A stretch of DNA of 64,000 bases from Przewalskia tangutica (Eukaryota; Streptophyta; Magnoliopsida; Solanales; Solanaceae). A program made the position numbers and the translations under genes. The notes under the pieces were generated by a model. That model searched no databases and had not been told where the DNA came from. It saw only the letters and a program-made list of their open reading frames with translations. The stretch covers positions 130,849,254-130,913,253 of the forward strand of contig CM056721.1 in the NCBI GenBank assembly GCA_029844215.1, in the 5' to 3' direction. Positions 23,678 to 36,489 of the stretch are shown here, one piece after another (position 1 is the stretch's first letter; each line of letters opens with the position of its first letter).

Positions 23678-25328
23678 CCTAATTAATTGGGTGAATTATG
23701 ACACCTAAATGTCAACAAGATTAAAGTCAACATTAACTCAATTTTAATGGTATGCAAATTGTGTGAGATTCTGGGTAAGGGTTCTTTATTAATCTAGAGG
23801 AAAGTGGTTGGACATCCTCTAAGATCCGCTAACTTATGGTTATCCGTTCAAACCTAGGGTTAATTATCATGCTATAGAAAATGCATGTTTTAGAGTATTT
23901 AAGAAAAAAATATTTGTAAATATAAATATTTATTTCGGCCAACATAAAAATGTAAGAAAACATATAAAACTAGTTTTGGTTGAAAACATGCATTCATAAA
24001 ATACTTAAATAACATATTAAGTAATGCATATATGTTATATAAGATATAGGAGTAATAATGCAAAAGCTATTAAAATATGTACTTATAGATAAGATGCCGA
24101 AGAATGTATATTATGTAAAGGCTAACAAACCTATGATTTAAGTAATTTTTCCTATGTGAGTGCTAATAAGGATTTACAGAAAATGGGTTTCTCATGTTAG
24201 GATTTAGTAACAAATAATATCTTAGCTACCTAAATAACTATGCGAATGAAATTATTAGGTGGTTTAGTATGATTTTAAGCAATGTATGGCAAGACAAAAA
24301 AATTAACTTAGGAGGGAGCAAATTTCTAATATCGAACTACTTGCTAATCTATTGACTCGATAATTAATTATTCTACCAATCTTGTAAAGCTAGGTAATTA
24401 GATTACAACAAATAAATGGGGGGGGGGGGGGGGATTGAGAATAAAAATAATGACTCGAAGAATGGCGATGCTATTCCGCCCGCGGTTTTGGAATTTTCGA
24501 AGCGGGTGCGGTGATGAACATGGATATGAATCTTCATTTTGGTGAGAATCATGATGAGTCTCGTAACGAAACTCTTCATTTGCCTCCGATGTATTTCATG
24601 TAAAAGAAAGAAAAGAAAAGGATTAGCATATGCTCTAAATCTTGTCACAAAATAAATAAGCATCGACATATAAATCATTGTACCTGGATAATAACAAACC
24701 TTTACATCAATCAAGAAAAGAACTCAGTGCACGCACGAGATAAGAGAAAATTATGCAGACCCAATAATTTTAGAGTTTTCGGGTTTTCTTTAAGGTAGCC
24801 CGTTATAATAGCAACGCCAAAATAACATCAGTATATTCTAATTAACAGCGGCGAAGTAATAGTAGCAGCATCACAAAAGCAAAAGCAGCAACCGCTATAC
24901 TCAAACAGCAGCAGTAGCAACACCAAAACAACAACACCGACAGAATTGTGATAACAGAACCAGTAACACTAGCTATTTCTATGGTTTAGGAGGCTTTCTT
25001 GATGTACTAGTTTAGAAATCCAAGTGAGACAAACATATACATTCTTAGTAGGCAGTCTAGATAGGGACATAACTTATCAAGTAAAGATCCTAAGTTCAAG
25101 TCATACACTAGACCTTTCACTCACTTAAACAGTTTTGGCACCATATTATATTTTGTACGAACATGACTGTAAATCAAGATAACATGCAACAGAGGGGAAT
25201 TCAAATAAGTGCAGGATGTTGATACAAGCATCATTTAGGTTGCACAATAGATTGACATGACACAAAATATAGCTTGAAAGGTATTATAAACTATCATGGA
25301 TACATTTTAATACTTCGATATGTAAAGG

Positions 25329-27938
25329 TGTAAAATCCGGAAAAAAATAATAATAATATATAGTTGTGGTTGGGTTAAAAAAAAATATATATATATATAT
25401 AAGAAAACAAAGAATGAATTGCATGGGATAGAGTTAGTGTTAAAGTTGGATAAATAGATAGATAAAATGAAAATAAGAAAACAAAAAAAACAAAAAGCAA
25501 AAACAAAAGAAAAAAAAAAAAAAAAAAGATGCATGCAGCAAAGTGCACGTCTTTCCCCCCCTTCCCCCCTTTTCATTTCCCCTTCAACTCTTGTCCTTCC
25601 ACTTCTCATATGTTATACAAACACTTCAACTTATATAGTGTATGTAGCACAAAATAAAGTACCTAGTACAAGGAATATAAATCAGGAAAATAATCAAGTG
25701 AACAAGAAGGAAAAAAATCAAGAAAATATCAAGGGAGGAAGGAGAACAAGAAAATTAGGGAACACTAAGGAGCAAGGACCACTTGTAGCAACCTAACCAC
25801 AATCATTTTTCACACTTACAAGGTGAGTTTTTTCACTCATAAATTCTTGGTAATATCTTTTATTTTAAGTTCAATACATGTTAGAATAAGAATTGAGTGT
25901 TGAAAAGAAATATTGTACTTTTGATTGTTTAGACAACTAGTTGCGTCATGAACTTTACGAACTGTTCTCACTGAGTTATAATTGTTAGAATTTGAGGAAA
26001 TTCGGAAGAGTGGTACACCTCTCTAATATGATCATATAGAACCAAAAATGAGGTAAAATGGAGATACGGTTTGAAAGTTATCATAGTTCAAAGTTCCTGC
26101 CTTAGATTTGGTCGAAATTCGGAAAGGCATAATTACGGACTGTTTTTATTGAGTTTTACTTATTAGAATTATATGAAAATTTACATGGTTGTAAATCTCT
26201 CTGTTACGGACAGATATAGATAAAGATTTGTTAAAACGGACTTACGAGTTGAGAGTTATTGTAGTTTGAAGTTGCTGCCTCGGATTCATCGGAATCCAGA
26301 AGGGCAGGACGTGGAAACGTAAAACTGTACTAATCTGTGGGGAATATGAAAATTCTTGCTAAATGAAAGTTCTAGATATCTCTGTTGTGGACATTTTGAG
26401 ACCTTACGGGGGTCTATCCGACTTATTTATTGAGAGTTATCGGTGTTTAAAATTTCTGCCTCGGATCTATCGAGATCCAGGAAGGGCAGCGAATGAAAGT
26501 GTAAAACTGTACCAAATGGTACAGAATATGAAAGGATGGTTCACATGGAGACGTGTAGCTCTCTGTTCTCGTCATTTTGAGATTTTATGGGGCTTGAACG
26601 GGTTTACAGATTAGGAGTTATGACTATTCTAAGATTGAGTTCTGTTTAATAAAAATTCTGCCGAAACAAATCTCATATGACTGTTTTGAGGATAAATTTG
26701 TGTTAGTTACCCAAAGTAGTTTTAAATGAAATTTGGTACTGTGAAATATCCCCGTCTTACCTTAGTTTCCGCTTGAGAAACACCTTAGTTGGAGTTATGG
26801 TTAAAAAGTTATAATCGTTACAAGTATGAATGACAGAATGTTGGGAAAGAGAATATTATTTATTCGATCTTCTGAAAAATATGAAAAGTGAATACGTGTT
26901 CACATAAATATATAAATATAAACATAATGGATCGGGTTGCACGCCGCAACAAAACGTAAAGTGAATACGTGTTCACAAATACGTAAATATAATGGGTCGG
27001 GTTGAACGCCGCAACAAAAAGTAAAGTGAATACGCGTTCACAAATACGTAAATATAATGGGTGGGTTGCACGCAACAAAACGTAAAGTGAATACGCGTTC
27101 ACGAATACGTAAACATAATGGATCGGGTTGCACGCCGCAACAAAACGTAAAGTGAATACGTGTTCACAAATACGTAAATATAATGGATCGGGTTGCACGC
27201 CGCAACAAATATGAAAGATGAATACACGTTCACCTATATATAAATATGAAAAGTGAATATGCGTTCACAAATATATAAATGTAATAAACATGTGGAAATG
27301 CAGGGGAATGTCTTAACGTATAATACGAGATAAAATGAAGTGTTAGTTAAACCGAGAATTTTCTATGAGGAGTTGTTGCATACTTAAAAATGTTTTAACC
27401 TGATATGTTTTTGCAATATGCTTATTACGTTATAATGTGATTGCGCTTGGAATATTGTGGTGTTACTTTGAATTGCAGGGTAAGGTTCTCACTCAGCCCC
27501 AGATGGTAGGGTTGACTCTTTATTTAACATGTTTCAGGGAAGCGTGATAGAGGAAAGGCTCCACGCCAAGGCTAGCGATCGTCCCGCAGCCTCTTGTCAT
27601 ACCAAGTCCATTGTTTCGGGCTTGGTACTCGTCAGGTTCAGAATGTCAGTTCCAATGTCTCGGGAAATGCCCGTGTGGAATGGTCTCCCTTCTAACTTAG
27701 AATAATATTTGTCAGTATGTCTATGTAGAAATAATATTTGCACGAGCAGGGGCTCGCGTTATATTTTCAATAAAGTCATAAACAAATTTCTTTATTGTTA
27801 TTTTTATTAATAGCTCCGTATTTGAATATAAGACTAAATTTCTAAATAAAGAGAATTAAATGGTGCTCCTGGTGGAAAATAATTGTCCAGGTGCCATCAC
27901 GCCCTAAGTAAAGACTTAGGAAAATTTGGGGCGTGACA
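25329..27938 (+). mobile_element. 5' LTR of element D
   Basis: This 2,610-bp LTR starts TGTAAAATCCGG and ends GGGGCGTGACA. It contains a short-tandem section at 26930-27260. Only one copy of the block 26190-26935 is present, against two in the 3' LTR. Confidence 0.9.
26930..27260. repeat. Tandem array in D 5' LTR, ~62-66-bp unit
   Basis: About five copies have cores AAAGTGAATACGTGTTCAC and GGATCGGGTTGCACGCCGC. The matching array in the 3' LTR is at 35487-35830. The repetitive ORFs on the minus strand are by-products. Confidence 0.85.
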
Positions 27939-27941
27939 AGT

Positions 27942-27953
27942 TGGTATCAAAGC
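27942..27953 (+). other. Primer-binding site of element D
   Basis: TGGTATCAAAGC lies three bases after the LTR end. It is one base different from the usual TGGTATCAGAGC, complementary to initiator tRNA-Met. Confidence 0.8.
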
Positions 27954-28201
27954 TACACCAGGTTAAGAGATTCTAGGAAGTTTTCTTCGAGTTGGGTGTT
28001 TGAACGGTTACTTATTGCGACGGTGTGCGCGCCACCTTAGTAATAAATGAACGGAATAACATCCTAAAGTTTCCCTTCTTTCGTACTCTTCTCGTGCCTA
28101 CCTTGAGTCTTTTCAAAGACTTGATTTCTCGTACTACCTCCTTCACACGGGTTAGAAAAGGGGATTGTACAACGTTATACTGACTAATATGAATTGTGTA
28201 G

Positions 28202-29058
28202 ATGGCGATTATAAGGCGAGTTCCAACAAAGAGGGAAGTACTCATGGAACAGGCAAAGGGAATGAGAGCTCAGATGAAGTTCATGCGTCGTAAGATGGAC
28301 TCAGAAGAAAATGGTGAATTCACAAATCCGGGGGCTCGAGAGGTTCATCACGAAGCTCATGTACTCGATTGGCGTAGTAGTATGCGAAGGAGCGGAGAAA
28401 ATGTCGGAGAAAATGTCGGAGAAAATGTTGGAGAGAACGAGAGTCAAATGGCCCAAGAAACGGTGGAACAAAAACTAGATAGACTCATAGAGTTAATGGC
28501 AGTGCGATTCGCACATGGTTCCGCCCGCACCTAGTGTCTGTCATAGCCGAACCAGAACCGGGCGGCCCGTGGATCGATGCGTCGCACCACGGACCGAGAG
28601 TGTAGAAGCTCAGCGATACTGATAGGCTATGGGCAAATTTTATGAAGAGAAGAGAACCGTTGCACTCGGGGAAGGACCCCAGGCCGACCGATGGTATTCT
28701 CCGATGAAGTTGAAGACTTAATGTTCACATTGGGATGCGTGGACGCGGGCGTCCAACTTGGTAGGCGCCGCGACTAGTGGATGATGCGGGGTGTGGTGGA
28801 GGAATTTTAGGAAAAATCGCCCCGATGTCACCACCATGACTTGGGAGGTTGAGCGGCATTCATTGAGAAATTTATGCCTAATAAGCGCAAGGATGCGCTC
28901 GAGACGGAGTTTGAACAATTGAAGCAAGGTGACGCGGTGTACAAGAATATGACACCTGATTCGTGAGGTTATAGGCATACAACACACATGTTGTCCCTAC
29001 GAGAAATGGATAGAGTCAGCGATTTGTAGAGGGTTTAAACCCGAACATAGCAGAGAAG
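28202..29058 (+). pseudogene. Element D gag, N-terminal part, broken
   Basis: A 110-residue frame (28202-28534) begins MAIIRRVPTKREVLMEQAKG and includes a fourfold GENV-type repeat from a 12-base tandem. It then stops. 28535-29058 holds out-of-frame remnants of the gag core (minus-strand ORFs here are shadows). In intact relatives this region encodes the capsid domain of ~300 residues. Confidence 0.7.
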
Positions 29059-30297
29059 GTGGTGGCGTTAGCCAACGATCGAACTTATCTTCAGATTGTC
29101 GATATGGCTTTGAGGGTAGAAGGTTTCGCTAAAGCAAAAAGAGAATATTCGCAGAAGAGATTTCGGACATCAGGATCATTTAACCAGAGTCAAAATCAGA
29201 AGCAGGAGTTTAGTAAAGGATCTTTAGACCAACCAATCGGGCGATCTTATTTCAAGCCTAAGGGGCACAGTTGGTCTAATTACCAAGGTAGCAAGGACAA
29301 GGCCACCAACCCTAACATAGGAGGTGACAAACCGATTTGTAAGATTTGTCAAAGGAAACACAATGGAGAATGTCGGCTCTTAACGAAGACATGTTATAAC
29401 TGTGGAGAATCAGGACACTATGTCAGGGATTGCAAGAAGAGGACCCAAACTCAATCTATTCAGGGGAGGTCAGGAGCAACCACAGCTGCCTACAGGGGAA
29501 ATCAGGGAAACCAACCCCGCCAGAGTCAGGGAGGTCAACAACCCAACAATTCTAATCGGCTCTACGCTTTGCCCCAGAGGAATGAGGCAGAAGCATCTAA
29601 TACGGTGGTCACAGGTATTTTTCTAGTCTCGAGTATTCCTGCATTTGTATTATACGATCCCGACTCTACATTTTCATATGTGTCAATGGGCTTTTCTAAG
29701 AATTTACACGTAGAACCTTCTTATTTAAGTGAACCTTTTGAGGTTATGACACCAGTAGGGGCCTCAATTTGGGCCTCTCGGGTGGTAAATAATTTCCCAT
29801 TAGAAGTGAATGGCAGGGGAACAATGGTGAACCTAGTACTACTTGATATGGTAGACTTCGACGTCATTTTGGGTATGGATTGGTTGTCGGCATGTTATGC
29901 CATGTTAGATTGTCGACGAAAGATAGTGAGATTAACTTTTCCCGGAGAACCAGAAGTTGTTGTAAGGGGTAGGGTTGGAATATCCTCAGGTCAGATTATT
30001 TCCTACCTTGGGGCTCAAAAGTTATTGAGAAGTCACAGAGTGGAGTACGCATATCTGGCTAATATAGTGGATGCCCAAAAAGAATCCCCAGCAGTGAATG
30101 ATGTCCCTATTGTCCGAAATTTTCCGGAGGTTTTTCCTGAAGATCTTCCAGGTCTTCCTCCGGATCGAGAAGTGGAGTTTGCTATAGAGTTAATTCCGGG
30201 TACAAGACCCATTTCTATTCCTCCATATCGAATGGCCCCAGCTGAATTGAGGGAGTTAAAAGAACAATTGAAGGATCTTCTGGATAAAGGTTTATAA
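29059..30297 (+). pseudogene. Element D gag C-terminus, protease and start of RT
   Basis: This is an open frame of 412 residues. Residues 112-125 form the zinc knuckle CYNCGESGHYVRDC. Residues ~185-300 are the retropepsin: the active site reads DPDST (D200) where relatives have DPGST, so the Gly after the catalytic Asp is lost, while VILGMDWLS (269-277) is normal. Residues ~340-412 are the RT N-terminus (FPEVFPEDLPGLPP). The frame ends at TAA after DKGL because of an apparent one-base deletion; RT continues in another frame. Confidence 0.88.
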
Positions 30298-31499
30298 GGC
30301 CTAGTGTTTCCCTCAGCGTGCACGATCTGTTTGTGAAAAAGAAAGACGGATCGCTCCGAATGTGCATCGATTATCGGCAGCTCAATAAGGTCACGATCAA
30401 GAATCGATACCCATTACCAAGAATCGATGATCTTTTGACCAACTTCGTGAGCTAGCTATTTTTCCAAGATTGATCTCCGTCGATATCACGGTGAAAATAA
30501 ATCCAGATGATATATCCAAAACAGCCTTTAGAACCCGATACGGCCATTATGAGTTCTTGGTCATGTCTTTTGGGTTAACCAATGCTCCAGCGGCTTTTAT
30601 GGATTTAATGAACAGAATCTTCAAAGCATTCCTAGATTTGTTCGTGATCGTGTTCATAGAAGATATCCTAATTTACAGTAAGAGTGTTGAAGAACATGAA
30701 GAGCATCTGAGTGTAGTGTTTCAAGTCTTGAAACATGAGAAACTATATGCTAAATTTTCAAAGTGTGAATTTTGGTTGGAAAAGGTAGCCTTTTTGGGCC
30801 ATGTTGTGTCAAGGGATGGAATTATGGTAGACCGGAAGATAGAAGCGAAAGAAGCGGCCAAACCGACCACTCCGGCAGAGGTTAGAAGTTTCTTGGTTTG
30901 GTGGGTATTATAGAAGATTCGTAAAAGGTTTTTCTAGTCTCACGCTCCTTTGACCGGTTGACTCAAAAAAAGCTAAGTATACCATGGTCAAGCATGTGAA
31001 GCAAGTTTTGAAACTAAAGGAATTATTGAATATTGCACCACCCTAACCTTACCATCGTGATGCTAAGGGTTCACGCCTATCATGATGCCTCTAGAGTTGG
31101 GTTAGGGCGTGTCTTGATGCATTTGGAAAGGTTATTGTGAATGCATCTAGACAGTTGAAGATACATGAGAAGAATTACCCAACTCATGACTTGGAATTAG
31201 CTGCGGTGGTGTTTTCCTTACGAATATGGAGACATTATTTGTATGGTGTGCATGTGGACATATTTACAGATCATAAGAGTTTGCAGTACATAACCACGCA
31301 GAAGGATTTGAATCTCCGACAAAGAAGATGGTTAGAGTTGCTTAAGGATTATGACCTTAGTATTCTTTACCATCCTGGGAAAGCCAACGTGGTGGTGGCC
31401 GACGACTCGAAGAGAGATCAATGGGCAGCTTGGCCCATTTGGCAATACAAAAGAGGGGTATTGTTCGTGAGGTACAAAGAATGGAAAACCTCGGGTTAG
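30298..31499 (+). pseudogene. Element D reverse transcriptase and RNase H, frameshifted
   Basis: KKKDGSLRMCIDYRQLNKV (from ~30340) is readable after the first shift. A second shift leads into the frame 30470-30913, which has the RT palm. Its catalytic box reads FIED (residues 62-65) instead of FIDD, so one metal-binding Asp is Glu. RNase H is in 31137-31499 (SRQLKIHEKNYPTHDLELAA, FTDHKSLQYI, YHPGKANVV), with a damaged C-terminus. Confidence 0.85.
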
Positions 31500-31524
31500 C
31501 TTAACTGAGATCGGTGAAGGTAGG

Positions 31525-32968
31525 GTGGTGGTACATGATACCTCGCAGTTTGCCTTAGCTTCAGAAATAAAAGAAAGTCAGTTTGAGGATACGGAGTTTG
31601 TTGGATTTCGGGAGAGGATCCAACAGGGAAAACCTTCACAGTTTACATTGGGAGATAATGACGGAACCCTTCGGTATAAGGGTAGGTTATGTGTTCCTAA
31701 GGTAAAGGATCTAAGGAGGAAGATCTTAGATGAGGGTCACAACACAAGATATTCCATTCATCCAGGGTCAACAAAAATGTATCAGGACCTCAAGGCAAAT
31801 TACTGGTGGGACGAGATGAAGAAAGACGTTGCGGAGTTTGTCGGGAGGTGTCTTATATGTCAGCAGGTGAAAGTTGAACATCAAAACTGGGCGGATTACT
31901 TCAGACATCGAGTCCCCATGTGGAAATGGGAGGCGATTCATATGGATTTCAGAATCGGTCTACCGACAACTCGAGAAGGGTATGATTCTATTTGAGTGAT
32001 TGTTGATCGCTTACAAAGTCACCCATTTCTTACCGGTCAAGACTACGACGCGCACCACAAGACACATGATTTATTTGAAGGAGATTGTGCGGTTACACCG
32101 GATTCCCTTACAAATTATTTCGGATAGGGTTCCTTCACCTCACACTTTTGGCAAAGTTTCCAGCAGGTGTCGGACAAAAGTTGTTAAGCACGCTTTCCAC
32201 CCGCAAAGCAGATGGCAAGTCGAGCGAACAATTCAAACACTTGAGGACATGTTGCGATCTTGTGTGTTAGATTTTCAGGGAAGCTGGTTGGACCATCTAT
32301 GTCTAATTGAGTTCGCCTACAACAATAGTTTTCACTCTAGCATACAAATGGCCCCGTTTGAAGCATTATATGGACGAAAATGTAGGTCTCCACTTAGATG
32401 GTTCGAGGTGGGTGAGACGCAACTGTTCGGACCTGAAATCATTCAAGAAACAAATGATAAGGTACAGATGATTCGGGAGCGGATCAAAACAACTCATAGT
32501 TGTCATAAGTCCTATGCGGATCATCGGAAAAGAGATCTTGAATTCCAAGAGGGGGAGAAAGTATTTTTAAAAGTGTCCCCAATGAAGGGAGTGACGCGTT
32601 TTGGTAGGAAAGGGAAATTGAGCCCAATGTTTATTGGGCCATATGAGATCTTGCGAAGAGTGGAGAATGTGGCTTACGAATTAGCACTTCCACAAGAGCT
32701 GGAAGCAGTGCATCCGGTATTTCATGTGTCAATGTTACGAAAATACTTGCACGATCCAAGTCACGTCATCCTTCCCCAGGAGATAATTCTTAATGAGGAG
32801 CTTCAATATGAAGAAGTTCCGGTGGAAATACTTGATAGGAAGGTAAAGCGCCTTAGGAATAAAGATATTGCTTCCGTGAAGGTTCTATGGAGGAACCACT
32901 CCACCGAGGAAGCCACCTGGGAAGCCGAGGACGCGATGAAAGTCAAATATTCATTCTTATTTTACTAA
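31525..32968 (+). pseudogene. Element D integrase with C-terminal chromodomain
   Basis: The first frame (31525-31995, 156 residues) has the HHCC zinc site (H72, H79, C109, C112) and the first catalytic Asp (HMDF, D141), then stops. The second (32000-32968, 322 residues) has ISD (D42) and the glutamate in WQVERTIQTLEDML (E75); the segment after ISD is scrambled by a frameshift. The C-terminus has GPYEILRRV and a chromodomain (~275-320: DRKVKRLRNKDIASVKVLW, EATWE). Chromodomains of this family are thought to steer integration to heterochromatin marks. Confidence 0.88.
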
Positions 32969-33070
32969 GGTAATAGAAAAAAAAAGTGTTACATAGTACT
33001 TCATATGTGTTCCATTTGCGTGTCTATATGCATGTGTTACAACCTTATTCCATTCGAGGACGAATGCGTC

Positions 33071-33085
33071 TTAAGGAAGGGAGAA
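33071..33085 (+). other. Polypurine tract of element D
   Basis: TTAAGGAAGGGAGAA lies directly before the 3' LTR TG at 33086, the expected site for plus-strand priming. Confidence 0.7.
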
Positions 33086-36000
33086 TGTGAAGCCCCAAAT
33101 TAGTGTTACAATAACAATAAACATTATTGGATCTATGTGATTATGTTACGACTTTATTCACATTCGAGGACGAATAATAATAATATATAGTTGTGGTTGG
33201 GTTAAAATATATATATATATATATATATATAAGAAAACAAAGAATGAATTGCATGGATAGAGTTAGTGTTAAAGTTGGATAAATAGATAGATAAAATGAA
33301 AATAAGAAAACAAAAAAAAAAAACAAAAAACAAAAGAAAAAAGAAGAAGATGCATGCAAAGAAAGTGCGTCTTCCCCCTTCCCTTTTTATTTCCCCTCCA
33401 ACTCTTGTTCTTCCACCTCTCATATGTTATACAAACACTTCAACTTATATAGTGTATTTAGCACAAAATAAAGTACCTAGTACAAGGAATATAAATCAGG
33501 AAAATAATCAAGTGAACAAGAAGGAAAAAAATCAAGAAAATATCAAGGGAGGAAGGAGAACAAGAAAATTAGGGAACACTAAGGAGCAAGGACCATTTGT
33601 AGCAACCGAACCACAATCATTTTTCACACTTACAAGGTGAGTTTTCTCACTCAGAAATTCTTGGTAATATCCTTTATTTTAAGTTCAATACATGTTAGAA
33701 TAAGAATTGAGTGTTGAAAAGAAATATTGAACTTTTGATTGTTTAGACAACTAGTTGCGTCATGAACTTTACGAACTGTTCTCACTGAGTTATAATTGTT
33801 AGAATTTGATGAAATTCGGAAGAGTGGTACACCTCTCTAATATGATCATATAGAACCAAAAATGAGGTAAAATGGAGATACGGTTTGAAATTTATCATAG
33901 TTCAAAGTTCCTGCCTTAGATTTGGTCGAAATTCGGAAAGGCATAATTACGGACTGTTTTTATTGAGTTTTACTTATTAAAATTATATGAAAATTTACAT
34001 GGTTGTAAATCTCTCTGTTACGGACAGATATAGATAAAGATTTATTAAAACGGACTTACGAGTTGAGAGTTATTGTAGTTTGAAGTTGCTGCCTCAGATT
34101 CATCGGAATCCAGAAGGGCAGGACGTGGAAACGTAAAACTGTACTAATATGTGGGGAATATGAAAATTGTTGCTAAATGAAAGTTCTAAATCTCTCTGTT
34201 GTAGACATTTTGAGACCTTACGGGGGTCTATCCGACTTACGTATTGAGAGTTATCGGTGTTTAAAGTTTCTGCCTCGGATCTATCGAGATCCAGGAAGGG
34301 CAGCGAATGAAAGTGTAAAACTGTACCAAATGGTACAGAATATGAAAGGATGGTTCACATGGAGACGTGTAGCTCTCTGTTCTCGTCGTTTTGAGAATTT
34401 ATGGGGCTTTAACGGGTTTACAGATTAGGAGTTATGACTATTCTAAGATTGAGTTCTGTTTAATAAAAAGTCTGCCGAAACAAATCTCATATGGCTGTTT
34501 TGAGGATAAATTTGTGTTAGTTACCCAAAGTAGTTTTAAATGAAATTTGGTACAGTGAAAGATCCCCGTCCTACCTTAGTTTCCGCTTGAGAAACACCTT
34601 AGTTGGAGTTATGGTTAAAAAGTTATAATCGTTACAAGTATGAATGACAGAATGTTGGGAAAGAGAATATTATTTATTCGATCTTCTGAAAAATATGAAA
34701 AGTGAATACGTGTTCACATAAATATATAAATATAAACATAATGGATACATGGTTGTAAATCTCTCTATTACGGACAGATATAGATAAAGAGTTATTAAAA
34801 TGGACTTACGAGTTGAGAGTTATTGTAGTTTGAAGTTGCTGCCTCGGATTCATCGGAATCCAGAAGGGCAGGACGTGGAAACATAAAATTGTACTAATCT
34901 GTGGGGAATATGAAAATTGTTGCTAAATGAAAGTTCTATATATCTCTGTTGTGGACATTTTGAGACCTTACGGGGGTCTATCTGACTTACGGATTGAGAG
35001 TTATCGGTGTTTAAAGTTTCTGCCTCGGATCTATCGAGATCCAGGAAGGGCAGCGAATGAAAGTGTAAAACTGTACCAAATGGTACAGAATATGAAAGGA
35101 TGGTTCACATGGAGACGTGTAGCTCTCTGTTCTCGTCGTTTTGAGATTTTATGGGGCTTGAACGGGTTTACAGATTAGGAGTTATGACTATTCTAAGATT
35201 GAGTTCTGTTTAATAAAAATTCTGCCGAAACAAATCTCATATGGCTGTTTTGAGGATAAATTTGTGTTAGTTACCCAAAGTAGTTTTAAATGAAATTTGG
35301 TACAGTGAAAGATCCCCGTCTTACCTTAGTTTTCGCTTGAGAAACACCTTAGTTGGAGTTATGGTTAAAAAGTTATAATCGTTACAAGTATGAATGACAG
35401 AATGTTGGGAAAGAGAATATTATTTATTCGATCTTCTGAAAAATATGAAAAGTGAATACGTGTTCACATAAATATATAAATATAAACATAATGGATCGGG
35501 TTGTCACGCCGCAACAAAACGTAAAGTGAATACGTGTTCACAAATACGTAAATATAATGGGTCGGGTTGCACGCCGCAACAAAACGTAAAGTGAATACGC
35601 TCACAAATACGTAAATATAATGGGTCTGCCGCACGCAACAAAACGCGTCAAGTGAATACGCGTCACGAATACGTAAACATAATGGATCGGGTTGCACGCC
35701 GCAACAAAACGTAAAGTGAATACGTGTTCACAAATACGTAAATATAATGGATCGGGTTGCCGCGCAACAAATAGGAAAGATGAATACATGTTCACCTATA
35801 TATAAATATGAAAAGTGACTACGCGTTCACCAATATATCACTGTAATAAACATGGGGAAAGGCAGGGAATGTCTTAACGATAATACGAGATAAAATGAAG
35901 TGTTAGTTAAACCGAGAATTTCTATGAGGAGTTGTTGCATACTTAAAAATGTTGTAATTGATATGTTTTGCAATATGCTTATTACGTTATAATGTGATTG

Positions 36001-36489
36001 CGCTTGGAATATTGTGGTGTTACTTTGAATTGCGGTAGTTCTCACTCACTTGGATGGTAGGGCTGACTCTTTATTTAACATGTTTCAGGGAAGCGTGATA
36101 GAGGAAAGGCTCCACGCCAAGGCTAGCGATCGTCCCGCAGCCTCTTGTCATACCAAGTCCATTGTTTCGGGCTTGGTACTCGTCAGGTTCAGAATGTCAG
36201 TTTCAATGTCTCGGGAAATGCCCGTGTGGAATGGTCTCCCTTCCAACTTAGAATAATATTTGTTAGTATGTCTATGTAGAAACAATATTTGCACGAGCAT
36301 GGGCTCGTGTTATATTTTTAATAAAGTCATAAACAAATTTCTTTATTGTTATTTTTATTAATAGCTCCGTATTTGAATATAAGCCTAAATTTCTAAATAA
36401 AGAGAATTAAATGGTGCTCCTGGTGGAAAATAATTGTTCAGGTGCCATCACGCCCTAAGTAAAGACTTAGGAAAATTTGGGGCGTGACA
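33086..36489 (+). mobile_element. 3' LTR of element D, enlarged by duplication
   Basis: This is 3,404 bp against 2,610 in the 5' LTR. Two differences explain most of this: a direct duplication (34001-34745 and 34746-35490), and ~90 extra bases at the start. Those bases contain ATTCGAGGACGAAT, also found just before the polypurine tract. The remainder matches the 5' LTR with few changes. Tandem units recur at 35487-35830. Confidence 0.85.
34001..35490 (+). repeat. ~746-bp direct duplication inside D 3' LTR
   Basis: Two adjacent copies start ACATGGTTGTAAATCTCTCT and end TAAACATAATGGAT. The single 5' LTR counterpart is 26190-26935. Copies differ by a small number of substitutions. Confidence 0.9.

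Larger units (their letters stand above)
25329..36489 (+). mobile_element. Tekay-type Ty3/gypsy chromovirus D, complete ends
   Basis: This inserted into the Ogre LTR. The flanking duplication AAAGG (25324-25328 and 36490-36494) and the uninterrupted empty site in the other Ogre LTR (9980-9984) prove the insertion and its edges. 5' LTR 25329-27938, PBS 27942, gag, protease, RT, RNase H, integrase with C-terminal chromodomain, polypurine tract, 3' LTR from 33086. The chromodomain and LTRs over 2.5 kb long fit Tekay/Del. It is dead: several frameshifts, and altered protease and RT active sites. Confidence 0.92.

Noticed and set aside
26363..26614. Conserved 83-residue ORF repeated at 34177 and 34927
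   Set aside because: Conservation is explained by LTR identity and the LTR duplication; substitutions do not favour synonymous sites by eye and no domain is seen.
26860..27198. 112-residue minus-strand ORF with repeated HYVYVFVN-type blocks
   Set aside because: Produced by the ~64-bp tandem units inside the D LTR; the same happens at 35464-35795.
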